This document shows positions 54,908-64,000 of a DNA stretch of 64,000 bases, in pieces (the first letter of the stretch is position 1; each line of letters begins with the position of its first letter). The position numbers were made by a program, and so were the translations under genes. The stretch spans positions 720,082 to 784,081 of the forward strand of contig NZ_FOLP01000001.1 of the NCBI RefSeq assembly GCF_900112425.1, read 5' to 3'. The notes below the pieces were generated by a model. It was not told where the DNA came from and did not search any database. It worked only from the letters and a program-made list of their open reading frames with translations. Origin of the DNA: Variovorax sp. OK212 (GTDB taxonomy: Bacteria > Pseudomonadota > Gammaproteobacteria > Burkholderiales > Burkholderiaceae_C).

Positions 54908-55927
54908 TCAGTAACTGGCGGCGTTGTTGTCCTCGCGCGCGCAGGCGCACGACTCGCCGTCTCGGAAGGCATGGGGCAGCAGCAGGCTCGCATCGGCCTG
55001 CAGCGTGGCGCCGCCGGCCATCGCCTGCATCAGCAGCTCGACGCTGTGGCGGCCGATGTCGCTGTTGGGCTGCGCGATGGTGGTGAGCGCGGGTGTGAGG
55101 TCTTCGCCCAGCGCGATGCCGTCGAAGCCGACCACGCTCAGGTCGTCGGGCACCGCCAGGCCGCTCAGGTGCGCGGCGCGGATGCTGCGGATGGCCAGCA
55201 GGTCGTTGGAGCAGACCAGCGCGGTGGGCCGGTGGCGTGCCTGCAGCTGGCGCGAGAGCGCATCGACAGCGGTCTCGACGAAGGGCACTTCGATGAGCGG
55301 CGGCGCATCGAGGCCCGCGTCGGCCATGCCTCGCAGGTAGCCGCGGTAGCGTTGCTGCGCGCGGTCCGACGCGGCGAGCGTGCCGCTCACCATGGCGATG
55401 CGGCGGTGGCCCAGCAGCACCAGCCGCGTGACCGCATCGGCCACGGCGCCTTCGCTGTCGACCGACACGCAGGGGTGGCCGGGGTGCCGGTTGTAGGCCA
55501 GCACATAAGGCACGCCGGCCGCCTGCAGGCGGGGCAGGGCAGCCGAGGTGGAGGGGTTCGACACCACGAGGATCAGGCCGTCGACATTGCCCGCCAGCAG
55601 CAGGTGCACGGCGCGATCTTCTTCGTCGACCTGGTAGCCGGTGGTGACGGGAATGATCGCGTAGCCGCCCGCGATGGCCGCGCGCGCAATGCCCTGCAGG
55701 CATTCGGCGAAGGTCGGGTTCAGCAGCGTGGGCAGCACCACGCCGAGCACGCGGCTGCGCTGGGTGCGCAAGGTGCGCGCGCTGGCGTTGGGCAGGTAGT
55801 CGAGCTCGCGCGCCACGCGCTCCACCAGCGCGCGGGTGGCGGGCGTCACCTTGTCGGGGAAATTGAAGGCCCGCGACACGGTGGCCACGGAGACTCCCGC
55901 CTTGGCGGCTACGGCTTGGATGCTCAT
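54908..55927 (-). CDS. LacI family regulator of the ABC/phosphodiesterase operon
   Basis: 339 residues from the ATG at 55927. The N-terminal LacI HTH is SIQAVAAKAGVSVATVSRAFNFPDKVTPATRALVERVARELDYLPNASARTLR, followed by a periplasmic-binding-fold effector domain (RVLGVVLPTLLNPTF...). First gene of the operon. A perfect 16-base palindrome lies 12 bases upstream of its ATG, so it probably represses its own operon. An Asn-containing C-terminal tail (CACAREDNNAASY) is unremarkable. Confidence 0.93.
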   Translation of the reverse strand: MSIQAVAAKAGVSVATVSRAFNFPDKVTPATRALVERVARELDYLPNASARTLRTQRSRVLGVVLPTLLNPTFAECLQGIARAAIAGGYAIIPVTTGYQVDEEDRAVHLLLAGNVDGLILVVSNPSTSAALPRLQAAGVPYVLAYNRHPGHPCVSVDSEGAVADAVTRLVLLGHRRIAMVSGTLAASDRAQQRYRGYLRGMADAGLDAPPLIEVPFVETAVDALSRQLQARHRPTALVCSNDLLAIRSIRAAHLSGLAVPDDLSVVGFDGIALGEDLTPALTTIAQPNSDIGRHSVELLMQAMAGGATLQADASLLLPHAFRDGESCACAREDNNAASY

Positions 55928-55939
55928 CGTGCGGTGTTC

Positions 55940-55955
55940 ATGTAATCGATTACAT
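55940..55955. promoter_or_regulatory. Perfect palindromic LacI-family operator
   Basis: ATGTAATCGATTACAT is a perfect 16-base palindrome with central CG, the form preferred by LacI-family regulators. It lies upstream of the lacI-type gene in a region that also begins the whole ABC operon. Confidence 0.85.
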
Positions 55956-56043
55956 TGGACCGCCGCAGTATGACTTTGCGATGACAGGCTTTGGAAGCGG
56001 GGACAAACCCGCAGGCCTTCGCGGGCGCCCGGAGGCCCAAAGA

Positions 56044-56069
56044 AGAAGGGGCCCCGCGGGGCCCCTTCT
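56044..56069 (-). terminator. Terminator after lspA
   Basis: A 12-base stem (AGAAGGGGCCCC / GGGGCCCCTTCT) with a two-base loop, 35 bases after the lspA stop. It is followed on the minus strand by TTCTTT. Nearly perfect palindrome, so it could also act on the other strand. Confidence 0.75.
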
Positions 56070-56103
56070 GGTGTCTGCTTGCCTGCTCGAAAGCCGAGCC
56101 GGC

Positions 56104-56616
56104 TTATTTGCCTCGGCGTACGCGCCGGATCTCGTCCACGATCAGGCAGATCGCGCCCAGCGTGATGGCGCTGTCCGCGGCATTGAACGCCGGGAAGCCC
56201 CAGTTGCCCACGTGGAAGAACAGGAAGTCCACGACGTAGCCGTGCATCATCCGGTCGATCACGTTGCCGATGGCGCCGCCCAGGATGCAGGCCATGGAGA
56301 ACGAGAACAGCTTCTGCCCCGCGTGCGAGCGCAGCATCCACACGATGAAGATCGCGGCCGCCACGCCGATGCCCGTGAAGAGCCAGCGCTGCCAGCCCGA
56401 GTGGTCGGCCAGGAACGAGAAGGCCGCGCCCGTGTTGTGCGCGCGCACGACGTTGAAGAAGCTCGTCACGTAGGTCGAGTCGCCGAGCTTGTAGTAGCCC
56501 AGGATCAGCGTCTTGGTGAACTGGTCGATGATCAGGATGATCACCGCCAGCCCCAGCCACGGCCAGATGCTGGCGCCGCGCGAACGCGAGGCGGACATGG
56601 AGCGCGCGGCGGCCAT
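56104..56616 (-). CDS. lspA: Lipoprotein signal peptidase (signal peptidase II)
   Basis: 170 residues from the ATG at 56616. Four membrane helices; catalytic aspartates in [21 protein letters not shown] and the conserved NTGAAFSFL. Cleaves signal peptides of diacylglyceryl-modified prolipoproteins at the inner membrane. Its start overlaps the ileS stop by one base, the ribF-ileS-lspA arrangement being widespread in Proteobacteria. Confidence 0.97.
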   Translation of the reverse strand: MAAARSMSASRSRGASIWPWLGLAVIILIIDQFTKTLILGYYKLGDSTYVTSFFNVVRAHNTGAAFSFLADHSGWQRWLFTGIGVAAAIFIVWMLRSHAGQKLFSFSMACILGGAIGNVIDRMMHGYVVDFLFFHVGNWGFPAFNAADSAITLGAICLIVDEIRRVRRGK

Positions 56617-59474
56617 CAGGCAACGCTCCGCGATTCGCCGGCGCCGAACAGGTTGCTGGTGCAGCGGCCGCAGATCGTCGGATGGGCCGCGTCGTGGCCC
56701 ACGTCGTCGCGGTAGTGCCAGCAGCGTTCGCACTTCTGGGCGGTGCTGGGCGTGACCACCGTCGACAGCGCTTCACCCGCGGCCAGCGCGATCGCCGAGG
56801 TGATGAAGACGAACTTCAGGTCGTCGCCCAGCGAGCCGAGCAACGCGAAGTCGTCGGCCGGCGCCGTGACCTGCAGGTTGGCCTGCAGCGACGAGCCGAC
56901 CTTGCCTTCGGCGCGCACGGCTTCGATGTCCTTGTTCACCACGTCGCGGATCTCGCGGATGCGGCCCCACTTGGCGAGCAGCGCCTCGTCGGGCGCGGCG
57001 AACTCGCTGTAGGTCTGCGTGAAGATCGACTCGCCCGGCTTGCCCGTGCCCACGAACTTCCAGGCCTCTTCGGCCGTGAAGCTCAGGAACGGCGCCATCC
57101 AGCGCAGCATTGCCTGCGAGATGTGCCACAGCGCCGTCTGCGCGCTGCGGCGCGCCAGCGAGCCCGGGGCCGTCGTGTAGAGACGGTCCTTCAGGATGTC
57201 GAGGTAGAAGCCGCCCAGGTCTTCCGAGCAGTAGATCTGCAGCTTGGCCACCACCGGGTGGAACTCGTACACCTGATAGTGCGCGAGGATCTCGGCCTGG
57301 AACTGCGCGGCGCGCGCCAGCGCGTAGCGGTCGATCTCGAACAGCTGGTCGAGCGGCACGGCGTCCTTGGCGATGTCGAAGTCGCTCGTGTTCGCCATCA
57401 GGAAGCGCAGCGTGTTGCGGATGCGGCGGTACGCATCGACCACGCGCGCCAGGATCTTGTCGTCGCCCGCGATGTCGCCCGAGTAGTCGCTCGCGGCCAC
57501 CCACAGGCGGATGATTTCCGAGCCCAGCTTGTTGCTGATTTCCTGCGGGTCGATGCCGTTCTTGAGCGACTTGCTCATCTTGATGCCCTTGGCATCCACC
57601 GTGAAGCCGTGCGTGAGCAGGCCGCGGTACGGCGCGCGGTCTTCCAGCATGCAGGCGATGAGCAGCGACGAATGGAACCAGCCGCGGTGCTGGTCATGGC
57701 CTTCGAGGTACAGGTCGGCCTCGGGGCCGACGTCGTGGTGCACCGTGGGGTGCGTGCCGCGCAGCACGTGATAGAAGGTCGAGCCCGAGTCGAACCACAC
57801 CTCCAGGATGTCGGTGCTCTTGGTGTAGCTCGGCGCGTCCTCGGCGCCCAGGATCTCTTCGACCGTCACGCGGCTCCAGGCCTCGATGCCGCCCTTCTCG
57901 ACGATGTCGGCGGCCTGGTCGAGGATTTCCATGGTGCGCGGATGCAGCTCGCCCGAATCCTTGTGCAGGAAGAACGGGATCGGCACGCCCCAGCTGCGCT
58001 GGCGGCTGATGCACCAGTCGGGACGCCCGGCGATCATGTCGTGCAGGCGCGCCTTGCCGTTCTCCGGGTAGAAGCTGGTCTGTTCGATGGCGTCGAGCGC
58101 GGTCTGGCGCAGCGTCTTGGGGGCCTTGTCCTTGGTGAACACGCCTTCGCCCTCGTCCATGCGAACGAACCACTGCGCCGCGGCGCGGTAGATCACCGGC
58201 GTCTTGTGGCGCCAGCAGTGCGGGTAGCTGTGGGTGATGGTCTCGGTGGTCAGCAGGCGGTTGGCGTCGCGCAGCGCGGCGATGACCACCGGCACGGCCT
58301 TCCAGATGTTCTGGCCGCCGAACAGCGGGAAGTCGGGCGCGTAGCTGCCGTTGCCCTGAACCGGGTTCAGGATGTCGTCGTACGCCACGCCGTGGGCGAT
58401 GCAGGAGTTGAAGTCATCCACGCCGTAGGCGGGCGAGGAGTGCACCAGGCCCGTGCCGTCGGTGGCGGTGGCGTAGTCGGCCAGGTACACCGGCGACAGG
58501 CGCTGGTAGCCCGCGTCGACGTCGTACAGCGGGTGTTCGAATTCGAGGCCGCCTAGCGCCTCGCCCTTGACCGTGGCCAGCACCTTGCCGTCGAGCGCGT
58601 AGCGCGTCATGCACATCTCGACCAGCGAGTTGGCCAGGATCAGCAGGCCGCGCTCGGTGTCGACCAGCGAGTACTCGAGCTCGGGGTTGAGGTTGATCGC
58701 CTGGTTGGCCGGGATGGTCCACGCGGTGGTGGTCCAGATCACGGCAAAGATGTCGCCCAGGATCGTGTGGTCGGTGCCGAAGGCCTTGAGCACCTTCTCG
58801 CGCTCGTGCGCCTTGAAGGCCACGTCGATGGTCTGGCTCTTCTTGTCGGCGTATTCGATCTCGAACTCGGCCAGCGAGGAGCCGCAGTCGAAGCACCAGT
58901 ACACGGGCTTCAGGCCGCGGTACACGAAGCCGCGCTCGATCACGCGCTTGAACGCGCGCAGCTCGCCGGCTTCATTGGCGAAGTCCATCGTCTTGTAGGG
59001 GTGGTCCCATTCGCCCAGCACGCCCAGGCGCTGGAAGTCGGCCATCTGCTGGGCGATCTGCTCGGTGGCGAAGGCGCGACTCTTGGCCTGCATCTCGTCG
59101 CGGCTCAGGTTGCGGCCGAACTGCTTTTCGATGGCGTTCTCGATCGGCAGGCCGTGGCAGTCCCAGCCGGGCACGTAGAGCGCGTCGAAGCCCTCGAGCT
59201 GGCGCGCCTTGGTGATCATGTCCTTCAGGATCTTGTTCACCGCGTGGCCCATGTGGATCTGGCCGTTGGCGTACGGGGGGCCGTCGTGCAGGATGAACTT
59301 GGGCGCGCCGTGGCGGGCGTCGCGCAGGCGGTGGTAGCGGCCCTCGTCGTTCCATTCCTTCACCCAGCCCGGCTCGCGCTTGGGCAGGTCGCCGCGCATC
59401 GGGAAGGGGGTGTCGGGCAGGTTCAGCGTGGAACGGTAGTCTTTGGGGGAGGCAGTGGAAGCAGCGTCAGACAT
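56616..59474 (-). CDS. ileS: Isoleucine-tRNA ligase
   Basis: 952 residues, normal length. HIGH-type motif [17 protein letters not shown] and KMSKS motif [14 protein letters not shown]. Editing (CP1) domain with the [14 protein letters not shown] motif. C-terminal zinc site with CERCWHYR and CGRCTSNL. Charges tRNA-Ile with isoleucine and edits valine. Translationally coupled to lspA. Confidence 0.98.
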   Translation of the reverse strand: MSDAASTASPKDYRSTLNLPDTPFPMRGDLPKREPGWVKEWNDEGRYHRLRDARHGAPKFILHDGPPYANGQIHMGHAVNKILKDMITKARQLEGFDALYVPGWDCHGLPIENAIEKQFGRNLSRDEMQAKSRAFATEQIAQQMADFQRLGVLGEWDHPYKTMDFANEAGELRAFKRVIERGFVYRGLKPVYWCFDCGSSLAEFEIEYADKKSQTIDVAFKAHEREKVLKAFGTDHTILGDIFAVIWTTTAWTIPANQAINLNPELEYSLVDTERGLLILANSLVEMCMTRYALDGKVLATVKGEALGGLEFEHPLYDVDAGYQRLSPVYLADYATATDGTGLVHSSPAYGVDDFNSCIAHGVAYDDILNPVQGNGSYAPDFPLFGGQNIWKAVPVVIAALRDANRLLTTETITHSYPHCWRHKTPVIYRAAAQWFVRMDEGEGVFTKDKAPKTLRQTALDAIEQTSFYPENGKARLHDMIAGRPDWCISRQRSWGVPIPFFLHKDSGELHPRTMEILDQAADIVEKGGIEAWSRVTVEEILGAEDAPSYTKSTDILEVWFDSGSTFYHVLRGTHPTVHHDVGPEADLYLEGHDQHRGWFHSSLLIACMLEDRAPYRGLLTHGFTVDAKGIKMSKSLKNGIDPQEISNKLGSEIIRLWVAASDYSGDIAGDDKILARVVDAYRRIRNTLRFLMANTSDFDIAKDAVPLDQLFEIDRYALARAAQFQAEILAHYQVYEFHPVVAKLQIYCSEDLGGFYLDILKDRLYTTAPGSLARRSAQTALWHISQAMLRWMAPFLSFTAEEAWKFVGTGKPGESIFTQTYSEFAAPDEALLAKWGRIREIRDVVNKDIEAVRAEGKVGSSLQANLQVTAPADDFALLGSLGDDLKFVFITSAIALAAGEALSTVVTPSTAQKCERCWHYRDDVGHDAAHPTICGRCTSNLFGAGESRSVA

Positions 59475-59496
59475 GGTGGGGTACGGCGAAACAGGG

Positions 59497-59581
59497 GGCT
59501 CCGACAGGCTCAGCCCGAACTGCGTTGTGAAGCGTGTCGGTGCGGAAGATAAAGCCGTTCGCCCTGAGCTTGTCGAAGGGC
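59497..59581. repeat. Inverted pair of short interspersed repeats
   Basis: The gap between ribF and ileS holds GGCTCCGACAGGCTCAGCCC plus GAAC (59497-59520) and, 36 bases on, GTTCGCCCTGAGCTTGTCGA plus AGGGC (59557-59581). The second is the approximate reverse complement of the first. This GTTCGnnCTGAGCnTGTCGA element is, as I recall, a common interspersed repeat in beta-proteobacteria and can form a long hairpin here. Confidence 0.75.
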
Positions 59582-59602
59582 GGCAGCACGGTGCGTGCAG
59601 GG

Positions 59603-60640
59603 CTAAATTCGATCGCGCGTGGTCTGGCGATGGGTTTCTGCGTGGGTCGATGCAAAGAACGCACGCGCGTCGCGGCCATCCTTCGCGATGCCCGCAGTGA
59701 GGGCCTCGAGGCTGGTGTAGCGCAATTCGTCGTGCAGTTTGTGCAGGAGTTCCACGCGCACGATTTTACCGTAGGCCCCTTCGGCGCCCAGATGGGAGGG
59801 CCACTCCAGGCAATGGGTTTCGAGCAGCACCCGCCCGCCGTTGACGTCATTGGCGTCCAGCGAGGGGCGCACGCCCAGGTTGGCCACCCCCGGCAGCGGC
59901 TGGTCGGCCAGGCCGTGCACCAGCACCGCGAAGATGCCGCTGGCGGCCGGTTTCCAGTGCTTGAAGCGCAGGTTGAGGGTGCGAAAACCGTCGTCCTGGC
60001 CCGGCGCCGAGGCGCCCAGCGCGCGGCCGAGCTTGCGGCCGTGGACCACGTGGCCAGAGATGGTGTACGGCCGGCCCAGCAGGGTGTGGGCGTCAGCCAT
60101 GCGGCCTTCAGCCAGCGCCTCGCGCACGGCCGAGCTCGACACCCGCAGGCCGTGCACCTCGTAGCTGTTCATGCGCGCCACGTCGAAGCCGCGGGCATCG
60201 CCGGCCGCGTCGAGCATGGCGTAGTCGCCGGCACGCCTGGCGCCGAAGCGGAAGTCGTCGCCCACCAGCACGTAGTGCGCGCCCAGGCCGTCGACCAGCA
60301 CGTTCTGGATGAATTCCTCGGGCGACTGGGAGGCCAGCCGGCTGTCGAAGGGCAGCACGATGGTCTGCGCCACGCCGCAGGCGGCCAGCTCGCTGAGCTT
60401 GTCGCGCAGCGTGCCGATGCGCGCCGGCGCCAGGTCGGGCTTCTTGGTGAGCGCGGCGAAATAGTCGCGCGGGTGGGGCTCGAAAGTGAGCACGCAGCTC
60501 GGCAGCCCGCGCTGGCGGGCCTCGGTCTGCAGCAGCGCGAGCATGGCCTGGTGGCCACGGTGCACGCCGTCGAAATTGCCAATGGTGAGGGCGCAGGCAG
60601 GGGCCACGCCCGGGTGCCGGAAGCCGCGAAAAACCTGCAT
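59603..60640 (-). CDS. ribF: Bifunctional riboflavin kinase/FAD synthetase
   Basis: 345 residues. N-terminal FMN adenylyltransferase with [14 protein letters not shown] and [23 protein letters not shown] and the C-terminal flavokinase domain ([22 protein letters not shown]...[14 protein letters not shown] [11 protein letters not shown]). Converts riboflavin to FMN and then FAD. It starts the ribF-ileS-lspA group. Confidence 0.97.
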   Translation of the reverse strand: MQVFRGFRHPGVAPACALTIGNFDGVHRGHQAMLALLQTEARQRGLPSCVLTFEPHPRDYFAALTKKPDLAPARIGTLRDKLSELAACGVAQTIVLPFDSRLASQSPEEFIQNVLVDGLGAHYVLVGDDFRFGARRAGDYAMLDAAGDARGFDVARMNSYEVHGLRVSSSAVREALAEGRMADAHTLLGRPYTISGHVVHGRKLGRALGASAPGQDDGFRTLNLRFKHWKPAASGIFAVLVHGLADQPLPGVANLGVRPSLDANDVNGGRVLLETHCLEWPSHLGAEGAYGKIVRVELLHKLHDELRYTSLEALTAGIAKDGRDARAFFASTHAETHRQTTRDRI

Positions 60641-60699
60641 CGGTGAGTATCTTTTTGATAGCGCCTTTCGCCCGTCAAATGGGCGAATCAGGCCGATTT

Positions 60700-60723
60700 G
60701 TCACAAAGCCGGTATATTGTGAC
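60700..60723. promoter_or_regulatory. Inverted repeat between ribF and the HNH gene
   Basis: GTCACAA at 60700-60706 and TTGTGAC at 60717-60723 form 7-base perfect arms with a 10-base spacer that includes TATATT. It lies in the divergent gap of 164 bases and could be a regulator site for either gene. Confidence 0.35.
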
Positions 60724-60804
60724 GCAGTGCGTTGACTGAGGTGTGTTTTCGACGCGCTCCGTGTCCCTGGTCTTTCCGTGGTTCTTCCTTTTCAGGAGGC
60801 GTGT

Positions 60805-61365
60805 GTGAAGGTCTTGAAGCTGTCGGCCCAAGGGCTGCCCCAGTCATGGATTTCGCTGGAACAGGCGGTGATCCACTATGCGGCGGACGAAGTTCGCTGG
60901 GAGGTGGGCGCGCAGGTGGCCGTGTTCCGTGGCGGCCACAACGCAATCACCGGCGAGCAGTCGCAGATCGCGATCAACAGCATCATCGGCACCAAGGGCG
61001 TGCCGCGCATCAACCCCTTCGCCCAGCGCCCCGGCCTGACCAACAGCAAGCTGTTCTCGCGCGACCGCAACGTGTGCGCCTACTGCGGCGGCCATTTCCA
61101 CGAAGACGAGCTCACCCGCGAGCACATCATTCCCTTTGCCCAGCGCGGCATCGACACCTGGATGAACGTGGTCACGGCCTGCAAGCCCTGCAACCACCGC
61201 AAGAGCAGCCGCACCCCCGAGCAGGCGAACATGCCGCTGCTGTACGCGCCCTACGTGCCCAGCCTCTGGGAAGATTTCATCCTGCGAAACAGGCGCATCC
61301 TGGCCGACCAGATGGAATTCCTGATGGCGCACCTGCCGCAGAGCTCCCGGCTGCACGACAGCTAG
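60805..61365 (+). CDS. HNH endonuclease domain protein
   Basis: About 186 residues from the GTG at 60805 (AGGAGG five bases upstream); earlier in-frame ATG at 60778 is less likely. HNH motifs with structural zinc cysteines: CAYCGGHF, TREHIIPFAQRG and W-N followed by ACKPCNHRKSSR. The N-terminal 70 residues have no known domain. Similar proteins are widespread and small; the function in the cell is not established and no partner methylase or toxin gene is adjacent. Confidence 0.85.
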   Translation: MKVLKLSAQGLPQSWISLEQAVIHYAADEVRWEVGAQVAVFRGGHNAITGEQSQIAINSIIGTKGVPRINPFAQRPGLTNSKLFSRDRNVCAYCGGHFHEDELTREHIIPFAQRGIDTWMNVVTACKPCNHRKSSRTPEQANMPLLYAPYVPSLWEDFILRNRRILADQMEFLMAHLPQSSRLHDS

Positions 61366-61387
61366 CTGGCGGCTTTCAAGGGCCGCT

Positions 61388-62176
61388 TCAGCGCTTCCAG
61401 TGCGGCGGGCGTTTCTCGATGAAGGCCTGCACGCCTTCCAGCGCGCTCTCGTCCATCATGTTGCAGGCCATGGTCTGGCTGGCGTCGGCCAGCGCGGCCT
61501 CGATGCCGGTTTCGAGCTGCCGGTAGAACAGCGCCTTGCCCAGCGCCAGCGCCTGGCGCGGCTTGGCGACGATGCTGGCCACCAACGCTTCGACGGCCGC
61601 GTCGAGCGCCTCGGGCGCCGCCACCCGGTTCACCAGCCCCTTTTCCTGCGCTTCCCGCGCGCCGATGAATTCGCCGGTCACCAGCATCTCGAAGGCTTCC
61701 TTGCGTCCCAGGTTGCGCGACAGCGTGACGCTGGGCGTGGCGCAGAAGAGGCCCACGTTCACGCCGCTGACCGCGAACCGCGCCTCGCTCGAGGCCACCG
61801 CCAGGTCGCACACCGCGACCAGCTGGCAGCCCGCCGCGGTCGCGATGCCGTGCACCCGCGCGATCACCGGCACCGGCAGCCGCTGGATCGACAGCATCAT
61901 CGCGCCGCAGCGCTCGAACAGCTGCCGGTAGTAGCCCAGCGAGGGCTCGGCGCGCATTTCCTTCAGGTCGTGGCCCGCGCAGAAGGCCTTGCCGGCGGCG
62001 GCGATGACGACGGCGCGCACCGTGTCGTCGGCCGCGGCCTGGCCGAGCGCCTGTTCCAGCGCGCCCAGCATGCCTTCGGAGAGCGCGTTGAACGAAGACG
62101 GCCGGTTCAGCGTCAGCGTGAGCACGCCGCGGTTGTCGCGCTGCTGCAGCACGAAGGGGGCGCTCGTGTCGTTCAT
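61388..62176 (-). CDS. Enoyl-CoA hydratase/isomerase family protein, ECHDC3-like (catalytic Glu residues missing)
   Basis: 262 residues with crotonase signatures: LTLNRPSSFNALSEGMLGALEQAL, AGKAFCAGHDLKEM (CoA/oxyanion loop) and ARVHGIATAAGCQLVAVCDLAVASSEARFAVSGVNVGLFCATPSVTLSRNLG. The two glutamates used by enoyl-CoA hydratase fall at Q (AAGCQL) and in VSGVNVG, so neither is present. The overall pattern matches the ECHDC3 branch. Ordinary hydratase activity is therefore doubtful, though CoA binding looks intact. Confidence 0.85.
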   Translation of the reverse strand: MNDTSAPFVLQQRDNRGVLTLTLNRPSSFNALSEGMLGALEQALGQAAADDTVRAVVIAAAGKAFCAGHDLKEMRAEPSLGYYRQLFERCGAMMLSIQRLPVPVIARVHGIATAAGCQLVAVCDLAVASSEARFAVSGVNVGLFCATPSVTLSRNLGRKEAFEMLVTGEFIGAREAQEKGLVNRVAAPEALDAAVEALVASIVAKPRQALALGKALFYRQLETGIEAALADASQTMACNMMDESALEGVQAFIEKRPPHWKR

Positions 62177-62208
62177 GGCGTGGCCTCGCAGATCAGTAGG
62201 TCAGTAGA

Positions 62209-63579
62209 TCAGTAAGTCAGCTCGAGCACCGTCGTGTGCTCGTTCGCGGTGGGCCAGGTCAGGCCGGTGATGCGCTCGCCGTTGAATTCGCCGGTCACCG
62301 CGCGCGGCGCACCGCCGCCTTCCAGGCGCAGGCGCGAGGTCGACACGCCCGCCCCCTTGGGCGGCACGCCGGCCGGCGGGCTCTTGCCGTCGAAGCGCAT
62401 GGTGTCGCGCTGCACGTCGAAGTAGCCGCGCGGCCGCGTGAAGACCACCACCGACGTCGCGCCGTTGTCGGCCGGCACGATGCGTTCGGGCCGCAGGTTC
62501 ACCAACTTGCTGCTGCGCGGGAACGGGCTGCGGTAGATGTGCGTGGTGCCGTAGCTGGGCGTGGCCAGCACGAACTCGTACGCCGCGTCGCCGCGCGCGT
62601 TGAACGGCCCCCAGCGGCCGTCCATGCCGATGGCCTTGGTGTGGACGGCGTTGCCCAGCCGCTCGCCGGTGGCGGGGTCGACGGCATACACCGTGAGCCG
62701 CGCGCCGTTCAGCGGCAGGTTTTCCGCGCCGATGGCATGCCCGTCGAGCACCACGGCGGCCTCCGCCTCGACGCCGGTGCTGCGCGGCGCCTGGCCCGTC
62801 AGGAACTGCCAGGTCGCGGCGAAGGCGGCGGGCGAGAACGAGGTTTCGCGGTGGTCCACGCGCGGCAGCACCACGTTGGTGGCGCCCTTCAGGGCCGGTC
62901 CGTCGAAGCCGATGTGGGTCGGCTTGCCGGGCGCGCCGATCCACACGCCGTCGGGCTGGGCGTACTTGTCGTTGTTGTCGGAGCGCAGCGTCAGCCACTT
63001 CACGCCCGGCGTGACCTCGTCGCCGTTGGGCCCCTTCGGCGCATTGAGCTGCTGCATGAAGCCCGAGAGGCCCGAGAACTCGTTGTTCTCGCGGAAGGCC
63101 TTCACCGCCCAGATGCCGTGCGCGGGGTTGCCGCCCAGCACCACCTGGCTCACCACGGCCGCGCCGCCGCCGTTCTGCACGTAGTTGCGAATGGTGTTGC
63201 CGCCGCGCGAATTGCCGATCAGCACGACCTTGCTCGCCCCCGTGGCTTTCAGCACCTTGTCGACCTGGGCCTTCAGGAACACCGCCGATTCGCCTGTCGA
63301 GCTGCGTCCGGGCTGGGCCACGGCGTCGTCGTCGCGCGCGAGCGGGTTCGGCTGGTCGAACGCAAAGAGCCGGTCGCGCGGCCAGCCGTTCGACTCGAAG
63401 CGCCAGATCGTCGTTTGCCAGAGCGCGGCCGAATCGCCGTTGCCGTGCACGAAGACGATGGGCGGGCGTTCCGCGTAGGACGGCGAGGGGGCTGTGGCGC
63501 AGGCGGTCAGCATGGTGGAGGCGGCGATCGCGGAGGTCGTGGCGACCGCCATGGCAAGGAGGGTGCGGCGGGATTGCAT
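62209..63579 (-). CDS. Secreted lipase/esterase-like alpha/beta hydrolase, probable lipoprotein
   Basis: 456 residues. The N-terminus MQSRRTLLAMAVATTSAIAA ends in LTAC, a lipobox, and starts with twin Arg. Alpha/beta hydrolase motifs: PPIVFVHGNGDSAALW (oxyanion HG), VVLIGNSRGGNTI (nucleophile elbow GNSRG, Ser), a possible Asp in the WLTLRSDNND region and a later His (VDHRETSFSP). The C-terminal half is a beta-rich domain (VTGERLGNAVHTKAIGMDG...) of the type added to lipases or PHB-depolymerase relatives. Substrate unknown. Cell-envelope location inferred. Confidence 0.82.
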   Translation of the reverse strand: MQSRRTLLAMAVATTSAIAASTMLTACATAPSPSYAERPPIVFVHGNGDSAALWQTTIWRFESNGWPRDRLFAFDQPNPLARDDDAVAQPGRSSTGESAVFLKAQVDKVLKATGASKVVLIGNSRGGNTIRNYVQNGGGAAVVSQVVLGGNPAHGIWAVKAFRENNEFSGLSGFMQQLNAPKGPNGDEVTPGVKWLTLRSDNNDKYAQPDGVWIGAPGKPTHIGFDGPALKGATNVVLPRVDHRETSFSPAAFAATWQFLTGQAPRSTGVEAEAAVVLDGHAIGAENLPLNGARLTVYAVDPATGERLGNAVHTKAIGMDGRWGPFNARGDAAYEFVLATPSYGTTHIYRSPFPRSSKLVNLRPERIVPADNGATSVVVFTRPRGYFDVQRDTMRFDGKSPPAGVPPKGAGVSTSRLRLEGGGAPRAVTGEFNGERITGLTWPTANEHTTVLELTY

Positions 63580-63610
63580 GTTTCGTTCCTGGGGAGCGGA
63601 TTTCCAAGTG

Positions 63611-63643
63611 AAAACGCCCGCCGGCGCAAGGCGGGCGGGCGTT
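63611..63643 (-). terminator. Terminator after the acyl-CoA dehydrogenase gene
   Basis: Stem around AACGCCCGCC / GGCGGGCGTT with a short GC-rich loop, ending on the minus strand in GCGTTTTC. It lies about 23 bases after the dehydrogenase stop, before the hydrolase gene. Confidence 0.7.
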
Positions 63644-63665
63644 GGATGCTAGGGGAAAAAGACCG

Positions 63666-64000
63666 TCAGGCGAAGACGCCTGCCGTGTCCTGCATGCGCG
63701 CGGACACCTCACCCAGGTGATGCAGGGTGTCGCCGAAGGTCATTTCCATCTGCGTGAGCTTGCGGAAATAGTGGCTGCCGATGTACTCGTCGGTCACCCC
63801 GATGCCGCCATGCAGCTGCACCGAGTTCGCGGCCACGTAGCGCATCGACGTGCCCAGCTGGTACTTGGCGCGCGCCAGCGCCTGTCGGCGCTCGTCGGCC
63901 GGGGCGTTGAGCTTGAGCGTGGCGTAGTAGCTCATCGAGCGTGCGAGCTCCAGCTGCATCTTCATGTCGGCGATGCGGTGGCGCAGCGCCTGGAAGCTGG
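63666..64000 (-). CDS. Acyl-CoA dehydrogenase, C-terminal part (continues beyond window)
   Basis: The frame is open to the window edge and ends at 63666. RYVAANSVQLHGGIGVTDEYIGSHYFRKLTQMEMTFGDTLHHLGEVSARM contains the LHGGIG(V/F) signature of acyl-CoA dehydrogenase C-terminal helical domains, which binds FAD in a neighbouring subunit. Catalytic Glu and substrate-binding parts lie outside the window, so chain-length specificity cannot be judged. Confidence 0.92.
   Translation of the reverse strand, partial: SFQALRHRIADMKMQLELARSMSYYATLKLNAPADERRQALARAKYQLGTSMRYVAANSVQLHGGIGVTDEYIGSHYFRKLTQMEMTFGDTLHHLGEVSARMQDTAGVFA

Overview
The window is about 68-70% GC chromosomal DNA from a Burkholderiales bacterium, most likely a Comamonadaceae member of the Variovorax/Acidovorax type. 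The inference rests on a Bug-type solute receptor with TctA/TctB, the ribF-ileS-lspA order, frequent LysR genes, and REP-like intergenic repeats of a kind common in that family. Gene density is high. No tRNA, rRNA, CRISPR array, integrase or transposase was seen.

Region 1 (1-2377): end of a TatD-family nuclease, a secreted Lys/Thr/Ala repeat protein, a hypoxanthine/uracil-type DNA glycosylase, and a spermidine-synthase-like methyltransferase-fold protein.

Region 2 (2466-32167): the centrepiece, a complete-looking extracellular contractile injection system (eCIS, Afp/PVC-like) of about 28 kb. It is written entirely on the minus strand, from sheath (start 31950) to putative cargo (end 3625). 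It holds one large sheath, one tube protein, a zinc-ribbon/DUF6760-like fusion, a DUF4255 terminator, an AAA+ ATPase, tube-initiation and LysM-like proteins, a hub and spike split into two genes, a PAAR-like tip, gp25, two baseplate-J-type wedge proteins, a gpI-like protein and a 1618-residue beta-helix fibre candidate. At the distal end are three zinc-peptidase-like proteins that share a CxCGGxCPRC motif. Two carry the eCIS-core DUF4157 domain, and one of these is fused to an M14-type carboxypeptidase. The third is an M35-like peptidase. Upstream of the sheath gene is an excellent sigma-54 (-24/-12) promoter, and the far end of the locus is flanked by a receiver-less sigma-54 activator. I infer that the particle is under sigma-54 control.

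Region 3 (32287-43585): an orphan GspE/PilB-type ATPase; tctB-tctA; a LysR regulator divergent from a Bug receptor and a gamma-glutamyltransferase; an EamA exporter; an atypical SDR; and a DUF5672-GT17 two-domain glycosyltransferase.

Region 4 (43644-50170): a second EamA protein, a quinone oxidoreductase, a receiver-only response regulator, a LysR/bile-acid-symporter-family divergent pair, an intergenic repeat block and a Na/Pi cotransporter with a PhoU-like tail.

Region 5 (50235-55955): a LacI-controlled ABC importer operon (regulator, binding protein, two permeases, ATPase, phosphodiesterase) with a perfect 16-bp palindromic operator candidate.

Region 6 (56044-64000): ribF-ileS-lspA, an HNH endonuclease, an ECHDC3-like crotonase without the catalytic glutamates, a lipase-like lipoprotein and the end of an acyl-CoA dehydrogenase.
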